64,000 nt of DNA. Source: Bryobacterales bacterium. GTDB lineage: Bacteria; Acidobacteriota; Terriglobia; Bryobacterales; UBA6623. The position numbers and the translations under genes were made by a program. Below the pieces are notes generated by a model. That model had not been told where the DNA came from and did not search any database. It was given only the letters and a program-made list of their open reading frames with translations. This document shows positions 10,774-20,988 of the stretch, piece by piece; position 1 is the first letter of the stretch, and each line of letters starts with the position of its first letter. The stretch is from the NCBI GenBank assembly GCA_028819255.1, contig JAPPMB010000135.1, forward strand, positions 1 to 64,000, in the 5' to 3' direction.

Positions 10774-11586
10774 ATGCCAGCACAGATGACTCCAGATACG
10801 GCCATGGACCGTTCGATGCAGGCAAAGATCATTGCCGTCACCGGCTCCACACAGGGACTGGGAGAGAGTGTCGCGCGTCTGGCCGCGGAGCGCGGCGCGG
10901 CGGGCATCGTCATCACCGGCCGCTCGAAGGAGAGAGGCAGGGACGTTGCGGCCGGGCTCGCAGGTCCGCACTGCCGGGCCGTGTTCGTACAGGGAGAGCT
11001 GGAGGACCCTGCGACCTGTCGAGAGATCGTCGCCAGAGCCGACGAGGAATTCGGAAGGCTGGATGGGCTCGTGAACGCGGCCGCATGCACGGAGCGCGGA
11101 ACGCTCGAAGACACTTCCGCAGAACACTGGGACAAGTTCATGGCCGTGAACCTTAGGGCTCCGTTCCTGCTCATGCAGGGTGCTGTCAGAATCATGCAGA
11201 GGGAGGGGCGAGGCGGCAGCATCGTGAACATCCTGAGCATGTCGATGCACGGCGGAACGCCCAATCTGACGCCGTACAGCGTGTCCAAGGGCGCACTGGG
11301 AACACTGACAAAGAATGCCGCCCATTCGCAGAAGCGGCATCGGATTCGGGTCAACGCCCTCAATATCGGCTGGATGGCCACGCCCGCGGAACACGCCGTG
11401 CAGCTGCTGGAGGGCCGGCCCGAGAACTGGCTCGAACTCGCGGACAAGGGCTCACCCTTCAAGAGAATCCTGCGGCCACGGGACGTGGCTGGCATGGTGA
11501 CGTACCTTCTGAGCGACGAGTCCTGCATGATGACCGGTGCGCTGATCGACTTTGACCAGCATGTGCTGGGCATCTACAGCCCATGA
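10774..11586 (+). CDS. SDR-family oxidoreductase
   Basis: IAVTGSTQGLGESVARLAAERGA (TGxxxGxG) and YSVSKGALGTLTKN (YxxxK). Confidence 0.9.
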   Translation: MPAQMTPDTAMDRSMQAKIIAVTGSTQGLGESVARLAAERGAAGIVITGRSKERGRDVAAGLAGPHCRAVFVQGELEDPATCREIVARADEEFGRLDGLVNAAACTERGTLEDTSAEHWDKFMAVNLRAPFLLMQGAVRIMQREGRGGSIVNILSMSMHGGTPNLTPYSVSKGALGTLTKNAAHSQKRHRIRVNALNIGWMATPAEHAVQLLEGRPENWLELADKGSPFKRILRPRDVAGMVTYLLSDESCMMTGALIDFDQHVLGIYSP

Positions 11587-11968
11587 CGGTGCGATCTTCG
11601 GCCCGCAGTCCTCTGCGAGCCCGTGCGAGGCGAAACTCGCGGAGCGCGTTCGGGCCTTCCGGGGCCCGCACCGGGCCGGGCGGGACAGCAGCCGTACGGT
11701 AGCGTTCCGACGCCGTAGGCTCCTGGCAACCGGGTCCGTGGATTCCAGCCTGGGTGGACGCGCCAGGCACCGCGAATCCGTTCCGCTTCCGTGAGCAGCT
11801 GCCGGCCAGCCGCCAGCCCGCACGGCCGACTCGCCTTTGACGAGTGGGCCGAACACGGGTGCCACGCGATTCGACGCGATCGGGCGGATCCTAGATGCTA
11901 TTCTGAACAGACGGGCGGGTTCGGCCTATCGTGGCTGACGACAACCTCCCTGCGGATCGCACCGCTGT

Positions 11969-12044
11969 GGGCGCGTAGCTCAATTGGTAGAGCAAGTGAC
12001 TCTTAATCACTAGGTTCGGGGTTCGAGTCCCTGCGCGCTCACCA
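11969..12044 (+). tRNA. tRNA-Lys(CTT), 3' CCA encoded
   Basis: Manual cloverleaf: acceptor GGGCGCG/CGCGCTC, D-stem GCTC/GAGC, anticodon stem AGTGA/TCACT with loop CTCTTAA (anticodon CTT), T-loop TTCGAGT, discriminator A then CCA. Confidence 0.95.
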
Positions 12045-12811
12045 CGCCCGCCTGTTCCGACGCAGATGGTCCCCCGCACCCCTGACCTGCTCAAGGAACT
12101 GCGGTCTCGTTCCGTCCCGGCCAAGTATGCACGCCGGATAAGTTGTAACTTTGTGTCAATAAAAGTCAAGAATCATGCGAGCGTATCCGATGCTGAACAA
12201 GGGCTTGATGAAGGGAAAAGTGATGCACCGGTCTGACAGGATTTTGTTTGCATCCAATCTCGCAGGTGGGATCCTTCTCGCCCTCATATGTGATCGGAGG
12301 CCGAGAGATCACGCTAGCTGTCAACGATTTTGTTGTCAACTGTGCTGTTGACGGACGGGTGCGCGACTTTGTCTCAAGATCCGTGGTTCTTTCGCTCGAC
12401 GAGTCGAGAGCCCTTGCTCAGCATGGGGTTTGCTCGCTTGGCACATTACTCCTATTGAAGAGAAGACATGGGGCGTGCCAAGCGCCCGCTTGTCGCGGGC
12501 GGCCTGGTGCTGGTTGGGGGGCTTGGAAGCAGGGCTCCCAGCGCACCGCGGAAATGGCAGCCATGTCAGGGACTCGTCGGGGGTCGGGGCGTCTGGCACG
12601 GATGCAGCGGCGGCCCATGTGCTGTGCTGAGTCCCGACCGTAGGGGCCAGGTCCGGAAACGAGGCCACTTGGCGGCGGCCGAGCGTGCCGAGCTCGGGCA
12701 TCTCGACGCACACAGGCTGGCAGCCGTGAGACGCTGGCCAGCGCAAGCCCTCAAGAGCCAGCCTGGGGGACCTGCCGTGCCTGAAGTACGGCGAGGACCC
12801 GCAGCCTCACC

Positions 12812-13205
12812 TTAATCGTCCAGCCGCAGTGCCTCGGCGAGTGCCGGGTCGCGCTTCACCCACCCCGCATCTTCATCCGAAATAATTGTCTTCAAGATGG
12901 TGACAAACTCGTGAGGCGAGAGGCTGGTCGTCCCTCAATCTCCATCCTCAAGCTTCAGTTGCTGCCGAAGGCGGCAGATGTCCCGGCTCCGGTGATACGC
13001 CGCTTCCAGTTCGTCGAGCCGCTCAGCGAGTTGCTGCTCGAACGCCTCGCTGGAACGGTTGCCAGCGGCAACGCGAACATAGGGGTCCCTGAAGCACTGC
13101 ACGGCCGCGCGGTGGGTGCCGCACGCTCGAAGCCCCCCTTTTCCCGCCAGTCAAGCTCCGCGCACACCCTCGCGGCGGTGAGAACCGACTCTTTTGCAGC
13201 ATGGA
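12812..13205 (-). pseudogene. Decayed small ORF (frameshift at a G6 run plus in-frame TGA); family unknown
   Basis: Minus-strand reading ..HAAKESVLTAARVCAELDWREKGG (frame A) then, after -1 at G6 (13133-13138), LRACGTHRAAVQCFRDPYVRVAAGNRSSEAFEQQLAERLDELEAAYHRSRDICRLRQQLKLEDGD* (TGA 12935-12937), continuing in frame GTTSLSPHEFVTILKTIISDEDAGWVKRDPALAEALRLDD*. Confidence 0.35.
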
Positions 13206-14513
13206 GGGGCAGCGAGTGCGGAACAATCGCGCACCCCAGCAGCCCCACCAGAACGAGGACGAGCGACCGGCCGACGGGGCTGTGGCGCGGCGGGTGCCGG
13301 CGTGCTCCGACTTGTGACCTCCGCCCTTGCCGGCCGCCAGCGTCAAGGGCCTTGTCCTTGGACCCGCCGCTGTGCCGCACGGCCGTGTCGACGATCGTCC
13401 GGAGGCTCGCGCCTCTCACGGCAGCGTCCTCACGAACAACACACAAGGCAGCCCTCCGACCCCGAGCGCGGCGACGCCGAGCCATTTCCGCAGTCCTGAA
13501 TGCCGGGTCAAGACGACCGCCCCTGGTGCCGCCGCGGAGACCGTGCTCGCCAAGGGGTCTTGCAGCACAGGCAGCACGTTCGATTCCTCTCGTGCGCTCC
13601 GCACTCTCGACCTCCCATCTCACCAGGCGCCCGAGGAAGACTGCCGACGGCACGGTACCACCGTCGGACTAGCGGAGTCCGTGGGACATAGTGACAAAGG
13701 TGACGAACCCGGTTCCGAGAGCTCACCGGATGCCGAACGCAAGACGTGAGTTCCGGATCAGATTGCGAGCCTGCGCTGGGACATGGGGTGCGGATCGACG
13801 CATGGACCGCTCCCAGTCTCACGGACCAAGGCCGCGGGGCCGTGGACGCAGGCGGGTCTTCCATGACCAGCGCGGCGGAGGCAGACCCTCCTCCAAGACG
13901 CAGTCCAAGGTCTTGAGGCGTTTGGAGGCCTGTCTGCGGGAATCCGTCCGCCAACGGATGAGGCCCGGCGGGTAAGACCACGGGATCACCCTTGACAGCA
14001 GATACATCCGTCTCCTCCGAATTCGGTCCACCATGGCTTGGCCGAACGCTTACGTTCGATGGCGCCCGGTCCGCAAGGGGAGGTCCACTCCGCGGAACGC
14101 CGAGGAGTCCATGTCGGATGCCGCGGGTCCATCCCGTCGAATGCCTTTTCCTCTTGCGCGCAGCCTGGTGCCGGCGACAGCGAAAAAACGCGAGCCTGGA
14201 GGAAAGCGCCACTGGGAATGATCTCCCTCGCACATCCAGCGAATACTCGTGCCCGAGCAGCGTAAGGGGACCGCGAAATCACCCGTTGCGGCCCAGAGCC
14301 GACGGGTTGGTCTGTTTCGGAAAGGACCTCCATGACGGTTCGTCGCGCTCGAGGCTTCCCGCCGCCTCGGACGCATCCGCTGGTCGGCAGCTCGGGACCG
14401 CTCACCCGCAGTTGCGGCCCGGCGGATGTATAGCTATGCTATGGGACGCTCAAACTGCTTGGGCGGCGGGGGGCGAACCAGCGTCGCCCCCAGAAAGGCA
14501 CAGGAGGAAGAAC

Positions 14514-15704
14514 ATGGCATCAAATCGAGGAGTTGCCTACATCCGACCCGGCGTGGTCGAGGTGCAGTCCATCGACTTTCCCGAACTGGCGCTCGGCAGC
14601 AGAAAATGCGAACACGGCGTCATCCTGAAGATCGTTTCCACCAACATCTGCGGAAGCGACCAGCACATGGTCCGCGGGCGGACCACCGCACCCGAGGGAC
14701 TCATCCTCGGACACGAGATCACCGGCGAGGTGATCGAGGCCGGGCGCGACGTGGAGTTCATCAATGTCGGGGACGTGGTGTCCGTGCCGTTTAACATCGC
14801 TTGCGGCCGCTGCAGGAACTGCAAGGAGCGCAAGACCGGCATCTGTCTTGAGGTCAATCCCGCCCGTCCGGGCGCGGCCTACGGCTACGTCGACATGGGC
14901 GGCTGGGTGGGTGGCCAGGCCGAATACGTGATGGTGCCCTACGCGGACTTCAACCTGCTCAAGTTCCCGGACAGGGAGCAGGCCATGGAGAAGATCGCCG
15001 ATCTGACCCTGCTGTCCGACATTTTTCCGACCGGATTCCATGGCGCGGTCACGGCGGGCGTAGGGCCGGGATCCATCGTGTACGTGGCCGGCGCGGGCCC
15101 CGTGGGACTCGCCTGCGCTCACGGCTGCCAACTGCTCGGTGCGGCCTGCGTCATCGTGGGGGACATGATCCCCGAACGGCTCGCGCAAGCAGCCAGCTTC
15201 GGGTGCGAGACGGTGGACCTGCGCGAAAGCGCCACACTGGAGGAACAGATCGACCAGATCGTCGGTGAGCCGGAGGTGGATTGCGGCGTCGACTGCGTCG
15301 GCTTCGAGGCCAGGGGGCACGGCAAGGATACTGTGGTCGAGCGGCCGGCTACGGTGCTCAACGCCCTGATGCAAGTCACGAGGGCAGGCGGCGGGATCGG
15401 CATTCCCGGACTGTACGTGACGGGCGATCCGGGCGGCGTCGACGACAACGCCAAGATCGGCAATCTAGGGATTCGCATCGGCCTCGGGTGGGCCAAGTCG
15501 CACCACTTCATGACGGGCCAGTGCCCAGTGATGACCTACCACCGCCAGCTCATGCAGGCGATTCTCTACGGCAAGGCCAGCCCGGCCAAGGCCTGCAACG
15601 TGACGTGCATCTCGCTCGACGACGCCCCTCAAGGCTACAGGGACTTCGACAAGGGCGCCGCACGGAAGTACGTCATCGACCCGCACGCGATGATCGCGGC
15701 CTGA
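14514..15704 (+). CDS. fdhA: Zinc-dependent alcohol/formaldehyde dehydrogenase (glutathione-independent FdhA-like)
   Basis: MASNRGVAYIRPGVVEVQSIDFPEL..., STNICGSDQHMVRGRTTAPEGLILGHEITGEV, CGRCRNCKERKTGIC; AGGAGG ribosome-binding site just upstream of ATG 14514. Confidence 0.9.
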   Translation: MASNRGVAYIRPGVVEVQSIDFPELALGSRKCEHGVILKIVSTNICGSDQHMVRGRTTAPEGLILGHEITGEVIEAGRDVEFINVGDVVSVPFNIACGRCRNCKERKTGICLEVNPARPGAAYGYVDMGGWVGGQAEYVMVPYADFNLLKFPDREQAMEKIADLTLLSDIFPTGFHGAVTAGVGPGSIVYVAGAGPVGLACAHGCQLLGAACVIVGDMIPERLAQAASFGCETVDLRESATLEEQIDQIVGEPEVDCGVDCVGFEARGHGKDTVVERPATVLNALMQVTRAGGGIGIPGLYVTGDPGGVDDNAKIGNLGIRIGLGWAKSHHFMTGQCPVMTYHRQLMQAILYGKASPAKACNVTCISLDDAPQGYRDFDKGAARKYVIDPHAMIAA

Positions 15705-15779
15705 CCGGTCGCCATCCGCCAGGGCCAGTCGGGAACCGGCGGGAGCCCGACCGAACCGGCACTGTGTAGGATGGGACCC

Positions 15780-16709
15780 ATGGATCGGCAACCAACCCGG
15801 CGCCGCCTGCTTCAGACAGGCGGCGCCGCAGCGCTGAGCGTTTCTTGTGCGGCCCCCGCCCCGGAGCCTCAACCTCCCCAGCCCCGCATCCCGCTCGGCG
15901 TCTCAACCTATTCCTACTGGCACTTCTCCGAGGAGAAGTACCCGATCGAGAAGGTCATCGACCATGCCGCGAAGCTCGGCTTCGACGGCGTGGAGATTCT
16001 CCACCGACAGATGGAGAACGAGTCGGCGGACTACATGAACGGCCTCAAGCGCCGTGCATGGGAGGCCGGACTCGACCTGATCATGCTCTCGATTCACCAG
16101 GACTTCGTGGACCCGAGCGAGACCGAGCGCCAAGAAGCGATCGACCACACCAGGCACTGCATCGACCTTGCCCACCAGATGGGAATCCCCGCGATTCGGC
16201 TCAATACCGGGCGATGGGGCACGATCCGGTCGTTCGACGACCTGATGGCGGCAAACGGCCAGGAGCCGGCCCTTGACGGGTACACCGATGAGGACGCCAT
16301 CGGCTGGTGCGTGGACTCGATCCGCAAGTGCCTGCCGCACGCCGCCCAGGCGGGCGTGGTCATGGCACTGGAAAACCACTGGGGCCTGTCGACGAGCGTG
16401 GATGTGCTGCTGCGGATCCACCAGGAGGTGGGCGACCCGTGGCTCGGCATCAACATGGACACCGGCAACTATGTCGGAGATCCATATCCGCAGATCGAGA
16501 AGCTTGCCCCGCACGCCTCGATCATCCAGGCGAAGACCTATCCCGGAGGCGGGGTCTGGTACACCCTGGATCTCGACTACCCTCGCATCGCGGGCATTGT
16601 CCGGGACGCCGGGTTCCAAGGCTACGTCTCTCTCGAGATGGAGGGCAACGCGCCCGCCGAGCAGGCAGTTGCGGAGAGCTATCAGGTTCTGCGCGACGCG
16701 TTCGGATAG
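15780..16709 (+). CDS. Tat-exported sugar phosphate isomerase/epimerase (xylose isomerase-like TIM barrel)
   Basis: [23 protein letters not shown] Tat/lipobox-like N-terminus; [19 protein letters not shown]-type AP-endonuclease-2-like TIM barrel motifs. Confidence 0.86.
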   Translation: MDRQPTRRRLLQTGGAAALSVSCAAPAPEPQPPQPRIPLGVSTYSYWHFSEEKYPIEKVIDHAAKLGFDGVEILHRQMENESADYMNGLKRRAWEAGLDLIMLSIHQDFVDPSETERQEAIDHTRHCIDLAHQMGIPAIRLNTGRWGTIRSFDDLMAANGQEPALDGYTDEDAIGWCVDSIRKCLPHAAQAGVVMALENHWGLSTSVDVLLRIHQEVGDPWLGINMDTGNYVGDPYPQIEKLAPHASIIQAKTYPGGGVWYTLDLDYPRIAGIVRDAGFQGYVSLEMEGNAPAEQAVAESYQVLRDAFG

Positions 16710-17032
16710 CCCGAGGCCCGCGGACAGAATTTCCGTCGGCGACGGGCCATTCGGGCGGTTCCTCCGACCCTGCGGCCCGGCGACCGCTCGGAGCCGCCGC
16801 CGGAGACCGGTGGGCGGCAGTGGAGTTGTCGATTCCAGTTTCCGCCTGCTCGGATCCGAGGGGTCGGCGGGCGTCCCTTGGGAAGGGCTTTCTCAGAACC
16901 GCGGACGGGCCTGACGATCGACTGGTCCGAGCGATCCCGCTAGGGGACCGGCTGCCCCTGCCGAGGGGCCATCGATTGCCGTCGGGGGGCGTCCAATGTC
17001 GAAGTGACTGGATCTGATAGGCTTGTTGGCTA

Positions 17033-17833
17033 TTGCTTATGTGGCATCCGCGGTTTCTGGCCCTGCTCCTCGGCTGTCCGCTGGTTCTGGCGGCGGCACG
17101 CACGCACGAGACCAACCCCATGAGGTCCGCCGAAGACTTCGAGGAAGGCAAGCGCCTCTATCGCATCAACTGCGGCGTCTGTCACGGCATGGAGGGCAGG
17201 ACTGGGCGAGGGGCGCGCCTGGCGCGCAGGTCGTACGTGCGCGGCAACACCGATGCGGAGCTCTTTGACCTGATCGAGAGCGGGATTCCGGGAACGGACA
17301 TGCCGGGTCTCTGGCTGGAGGAGGACGCGATCTGGAAGATCCTGCTCTTCGTCCGCACCTTCGCCGAGACGGCAAATGAGGCCTGCGAAGCGGGTCCGGG
17401 CGACGCCTCGGCAGGTCGGATGGTCTTTGAAACCAAGGGATCCTGCCTCGCCTGCCACACGGTGGGGCAGTCAGGCGGCAGGCTCGGGCCCGACATGACC
17501 TATGCCGGAGCAACCTACTCGGCCGACCAGCTTCGAAAGGCGTTGCTCGACCCGGCAAGCGACATCGCGAACCGTTACCGTACGGTCCGCCTGGTCACCG
17601 CGGGAGGCGAGCGAGTCGAGGGCGCCCGGTTGAACGAGAACGCGTACCACATCTTCGTCATGGATCGATCCGAGGAGATCCGCTCCTTTCGAAAGGCGGA
17701 ACTCAAGTCCTTGGAGCAACCATCGGAATCACTGATGCCCGCCTACGGCGAATTGCTGAGCGAGGCCGACCTGGACAACCTGGTCGCCTATCTCTGCACC
17801 CTGAGCGGCACTGCGAAGGAGGACACCCAGTGA
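17033..17833 (+). CDS. Exported di-heme c-type cytochrome
   Basis: Two CxxCH motifs: CGVCHGMEG and CLACHTVGQ; distal part resembles heme-binding cytochrome c domains with GARLNENAYHIFV. Confidence 0.88.
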   Translation: MLMWHPRFLALLLGCPLVLAAARTHETNPMRSAEDFEEGKRLYRINCGVCHGMEGRTGRGARLARRSYVRGNTDAELFDLIESGIPGTDMPGLWLEEDAIWKILLFVRTFAETANEACEAGPGDASAGRMVFETKGSCLACHTVGQSGGRLGPDMTYAGATYSADQLRKALLDPASDIANRYRTVRLVTAGGERVEGARLNENAYHIFVMDRSEEIRSFRKAELKSLEQPSESLMPAYGELLSEADLDNLVAYLCTLSGTAKEDTQ

Positions 17834-19428
17834 GAGGCTGCTTCGCCCAATGGACGATCTGCGCTGCGCTTGCCTGCGCCTGCCTCACGGCCGGCGAGGT
17901 GACGGTCCAGGACCTGCTCGAAGACGAAGACGTCGCCGCAGACTGGCTGAACTACCACGGCGGCTATTCCGGGCACCGGCACAGTCTCCTCGACCAGATC
18001 GACCGGTCCAATGTGGGATCCTTGCGACTCGCATGGGCCTTCCAGGAGAGGATCTCGGAAAAGTTCGAAGTCACTCCGCTCGTGCATGACGGGATCATGT
18101 ACATCACCGTCCCGCCTGGCGACGTATACGCTCTGGACGCCGAGACTGGTGCTCGCCTCTGGCGGTATTCCCGCAGAATGCCACCCAAGCTGATCGCCTG
18201 CTGCGGACTCGTCAACCGAGGCCTGGCCATTCTTGGCGGCCGGCTATTCATGGCCACCTTGGACGCCTATGCGATCGCGCTCGACCGCAAGACGGGCCGG
18301 CTGCTGTGGGAAACCAAGCTGATCGACTTCTCGCTGGGCTACTCCGGCACTCATGCGCCGCTGGTCGTCAAGGATCTGGTGATGGTGGGAACCGCAGGCG
18401 GCGAATACGGCATTCGAGGCTTCATCGACGCGTTCGACGTCGAGACAGGCGAGCGTCGCTGGCGCTTCTACACGATTCCCGGCCCGGGCGAGTTCGGTCA
18501 CGACACCTGGGCAGGGGATTCCTGGAAGACTGGCGGAGCGTCGGTCTGGATCACGCCAAGCTACGACCCCGCACTGAATCTCGTCTACTGGGGCGTAGGG
18601 AATCCCGGACCGGACTGGAACGGAGACGTGCGGCTCGGCGACAACCTTTTTTCCGACTCCGTGGTCGCCCTTGATGCCGACACCGGCAAGCGCAAGTGGC
18701 ATTTCCAGTTCACGCCACACGACGTTCACGACTGGGACGCCACACAGGTAATGGTCCTGCTCGACAAGGAATACCGGGGCAGGACGCGCAAGCTCTTGGT
18801 CACTGCAAACCGCAACGGCTTCATCTACCTCCTGGACCGCGAGACCGGGGAGTTTCTCAGGGCAACCCAATTCGTGAAACAGACCTGGGCAGTCGGCATT
18901 TCCGAGGAGGGCCGCCCGATCAGGCGGCCAGGCATGGAGCCTTCGGCGGAGGGCGTCGAAGTCTACCCCACGGTGGCCGGGGGAACGAACTGGATGTCCC
19001 CGGCCTACAGCCCAGACACCGGCTTGCTGTACGTCTCGTGCCGGGAGGGCAGCAGCACCTACTACAAGGGCGAGACGGAATACACGCCCGGCACGCGCTA
19101 TTGGGGGAGCATGTTCGTGAACGAGCCCACCATGCACAACTGGTACGGAGCGGTGCGGGCATTCGATCCCGTGACGGCCGAGCTCAAGTGGGAGCACAGG
19201 CTCTTCCGGCCGGCCTGGGCAGGTCTGGCCTCCACGGCGGGCAAGCTTGTTTTCGCGGGCACTTCGGACGGCTTCTTCAAGGCGCTGGATTCCGACTCCG
19301 GCGACGAGCTGTGGCGAATCAATCTGGGCGCAGGCGTGCAGGCCAGCCCCATCGCCTTCGAGGTCGGCGGGAGGCAGATGATTGCAGTTGCGGCGGGAGG
19401 CGGCCTCTTTGTGTTTAGCCTGCCCTAG
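17830..19428 (+). CDS. PQQ-dependent alcohol dehydrogenase-like quinoprotein
   Basis: Beta-propeller repeats DVYALDAETGARLWRY, AYAIALDRKTGRLLWETK; NWYGAVRAFDPVTAELKWEH; overlaps the upstream cytochrome gene by 4 nt. Confidence 0.92.
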   Translation: MRGCFAQWTICAALACACLTAGEVTVQDLLEDEDVAADWLNYHGGYSGHRHSLLDQIDRSNVGSLRLAWAFQERISEKFEVTPLVHDGIMYITVPPGDVYALDAETGARLWRYSRRMPPKLIACCGLVNRGLAILGGRLFMATLDAYAIALDRKTGRLLWETKLIDFSLGYSGTHAPLVVKDLVMVGTAGGEYGIRGFIDAFDVETGERRWRFYTIPGPGEFGHDTWAGDSWKTGGASVWITPSYDPALNLVYWGVGNPGPDWNGDVRLGDNLFSDSVVALDADTGKRKWHFQFTPHDVHDWDATQVMVLLDKEYRGRTRKLLVTANRNGFIYLLDRETGEFLRATQFVKQTWAVGISEEGRPIRRPGMEPSAEGVEVYPTVAGGTNWMSPAYSPDTGLLYVSCREGSSTYYKGETEYTPGTRYWGSMFVNEPTMHNWYGAVRAFDPVTAELKWEHRLFRPAWAGLASTAGKLVFAGTSDGFFKALDSDSGDELWRINLGAGVQASPIAFEVGGRQMIAVAAGGGLFVFSLP

Positions 19429-19830
19429 CGCCTGTCCTCCTCGGCGGCGGGCGTTCGCACCATTCACGAAGACTCCCTCCTGATGCGATCGCGGGGGCCG
19501 GGCGGCGAGAGCGATGCGAGGCGCATATTGCGCGAGAGGCGCGGCTGAACTTGTTCAGCCCAGTGTTGCCGTCGGCGCCAACCCGGGATCCCCTCTTCGG
19601 GCGCCGGTGTGTGGGCAAAGTCGAATCCATGGGGCCGGACGCCTGAATCCGTAAGGTTGCAGGTCGGCGGGCGACGCGTCGGGAGCGGCCTGTGCGGGGG
19701 TGCCGGGCCGCCGTTCGGGGAGGGACCGGAGGGCTTCGCCCTGTTGTATAATCGCAAGCCCGGGCCGGCACGGTCCGACGATCACCGAAGCAAGCGCTTG
19801 GGCCTGTTCCCGGTCTTGAAGGAGAACGAC

Positions 19831-20490
19831 ATGTCACTCAGAATCAACGATGTCGCGCCGGACTTTACAGCCGAGACGACCGAGGGAAGAATCAACTTCC
19901 ACGATTGGATCGGCGATGGCTGGGCCATCCTGTTCTCGCACCCGAAGGACTTCACGCCAGTGTGCACGACGGAACTGGGCACGGTGGCGGCACTGCAGTC
20001 GGACTTTGCGGAAAGGAACTGCAAGGTGCTCGGCATTAGCGTTGACGGAGTCAGCGACCACGCGCGGTGGTCGAAGGACATCGAGTCTTCGCAGGGACAT
20101 GCGCTCAACTATCCGCTCGTTGGAGACCCGGAACTCAAGGTCGTCAAGGCGTACGACATGCTGCCCGCCGACGCGGGGAGCACGTCGGTAGGGCGCACTC
20201 CGGCCGACAACGCCACCGCGCGCTCCGTGTTCGTCATCGGCCCTGACAAGCGGATCAAGGCGACGCTCACCTATCCGATGAGCACCGGTCGCAACTTCGA
20301 CGAGATTCTCCGGCTGCTGGACTCGTGCCAGCTTACGGCGAGCAAGAAGGTGGCGACCCCTGCCAACTGGAACCAGGGCGAGAACGTGATCATCCTGCCG
20401 ACGGTCTCCAACGCCGAGGCGAGCGAGACGTATCCTGACGGCTGGCAGTCGCCTCTTCCCTATATCCGGATCGTTCCACAGCCCGAGTAG
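19831..20490 (+). CDS. Peroxiredoxin, 1-Cys/Prx6 type
   Basis: MSLRINDVAPDFTAETTEGRINFHDWIGDGWAILFSHPKDFTPVCTTELG. Confidence 0.94.
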   Translation: MSLRINDVAPDFTAETTEGRINFHDWIGDGWAILFSHPKDFTPVCTTELGTVAALQSDFAERNCKVLGISVDGVSDHARWSKDIESSQGHALNYPLVGDPELKVVKAYDMLPADAGSTSVGRTPADNATARSVFVIGPDKRIKATLTYPMSTGRNFDEILRLLDSCQLTASKKVATPANWNQGENVIILPTVSNAEASETYPDGWQSPLPYIRIVPQPE

Positions 20491-20544
20491 GCGGCGCCCG
20501 GCCGGGACCGGCGACACCAGGCCTGACCACGAGTCGCGAAGACC

Positions 20545-20568
20545 CGCCATCCCGATGACGGGATGGCG
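20545..20568. repeat. Perfect 10-bp inverted repeat (CGCCATCCCG-ATGA-CGGGATGGCG), flanked by 9-bp direct repeats
   Basis: Direct inspection; ACGAGTCGC occurs at 20529-20537 and 20571-20579 on either side of the hairpin. No T-tract. Confidence 0.7.
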
Positions 20569-20988
20569 TTACGAGTCGCTTTCGGTGGGCGGGCTGTGCC
20601 GTACGCCCGACGCGTTTCAGAAGCGATGGCGTGCTTTCGTGCGTCGCTGAGGACGTCGTACAGGGTGCCGTCGCGCCCGACCGACCCAGCGCCTGCCGCT
20701 TGGCGAGTCCGGACCGAAGGCCGCAAATCGCCCGCTCTGCAAGGCCGTTCTGAGACCTTGCAAACGTTCTGCCGGAAGCCGGTTGAGAACGAGGAGCGCA
20801 CACGGCCGAGCCGATATGACTTCGACATGCAAGACTGCCTTAATCAACCATATGGATAATATATCTAAACTGTATCATGAGCGGCAGGTGCGAGGTCGAT
20901 GGATACTGCAAACGGCTCCGGCGCTGCCGAGGTCCTGACCGCTGCCACGGTCGAGGAAGTGCGGGCCGGACAATGTCCAGCGGACCGC

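Noticed and set aside
12468-12815. Plus-strand ORF MGRAKRPLVAGGLVLVGGL... looked vaguely like a degraded phage lysozyme or lysis protein
   Set aside because: Only a hydrophobic start and scattered similarity; catalytic residues not identifiable and frame integrity poor. Not enough to call.
12911-13672. 253-aa plus-strand ORF in the tRNA-Lys flanking tract
   Set aside because: Ser/Arg/Pro-rich translation; the minus strand reads more protein-like over part of it.
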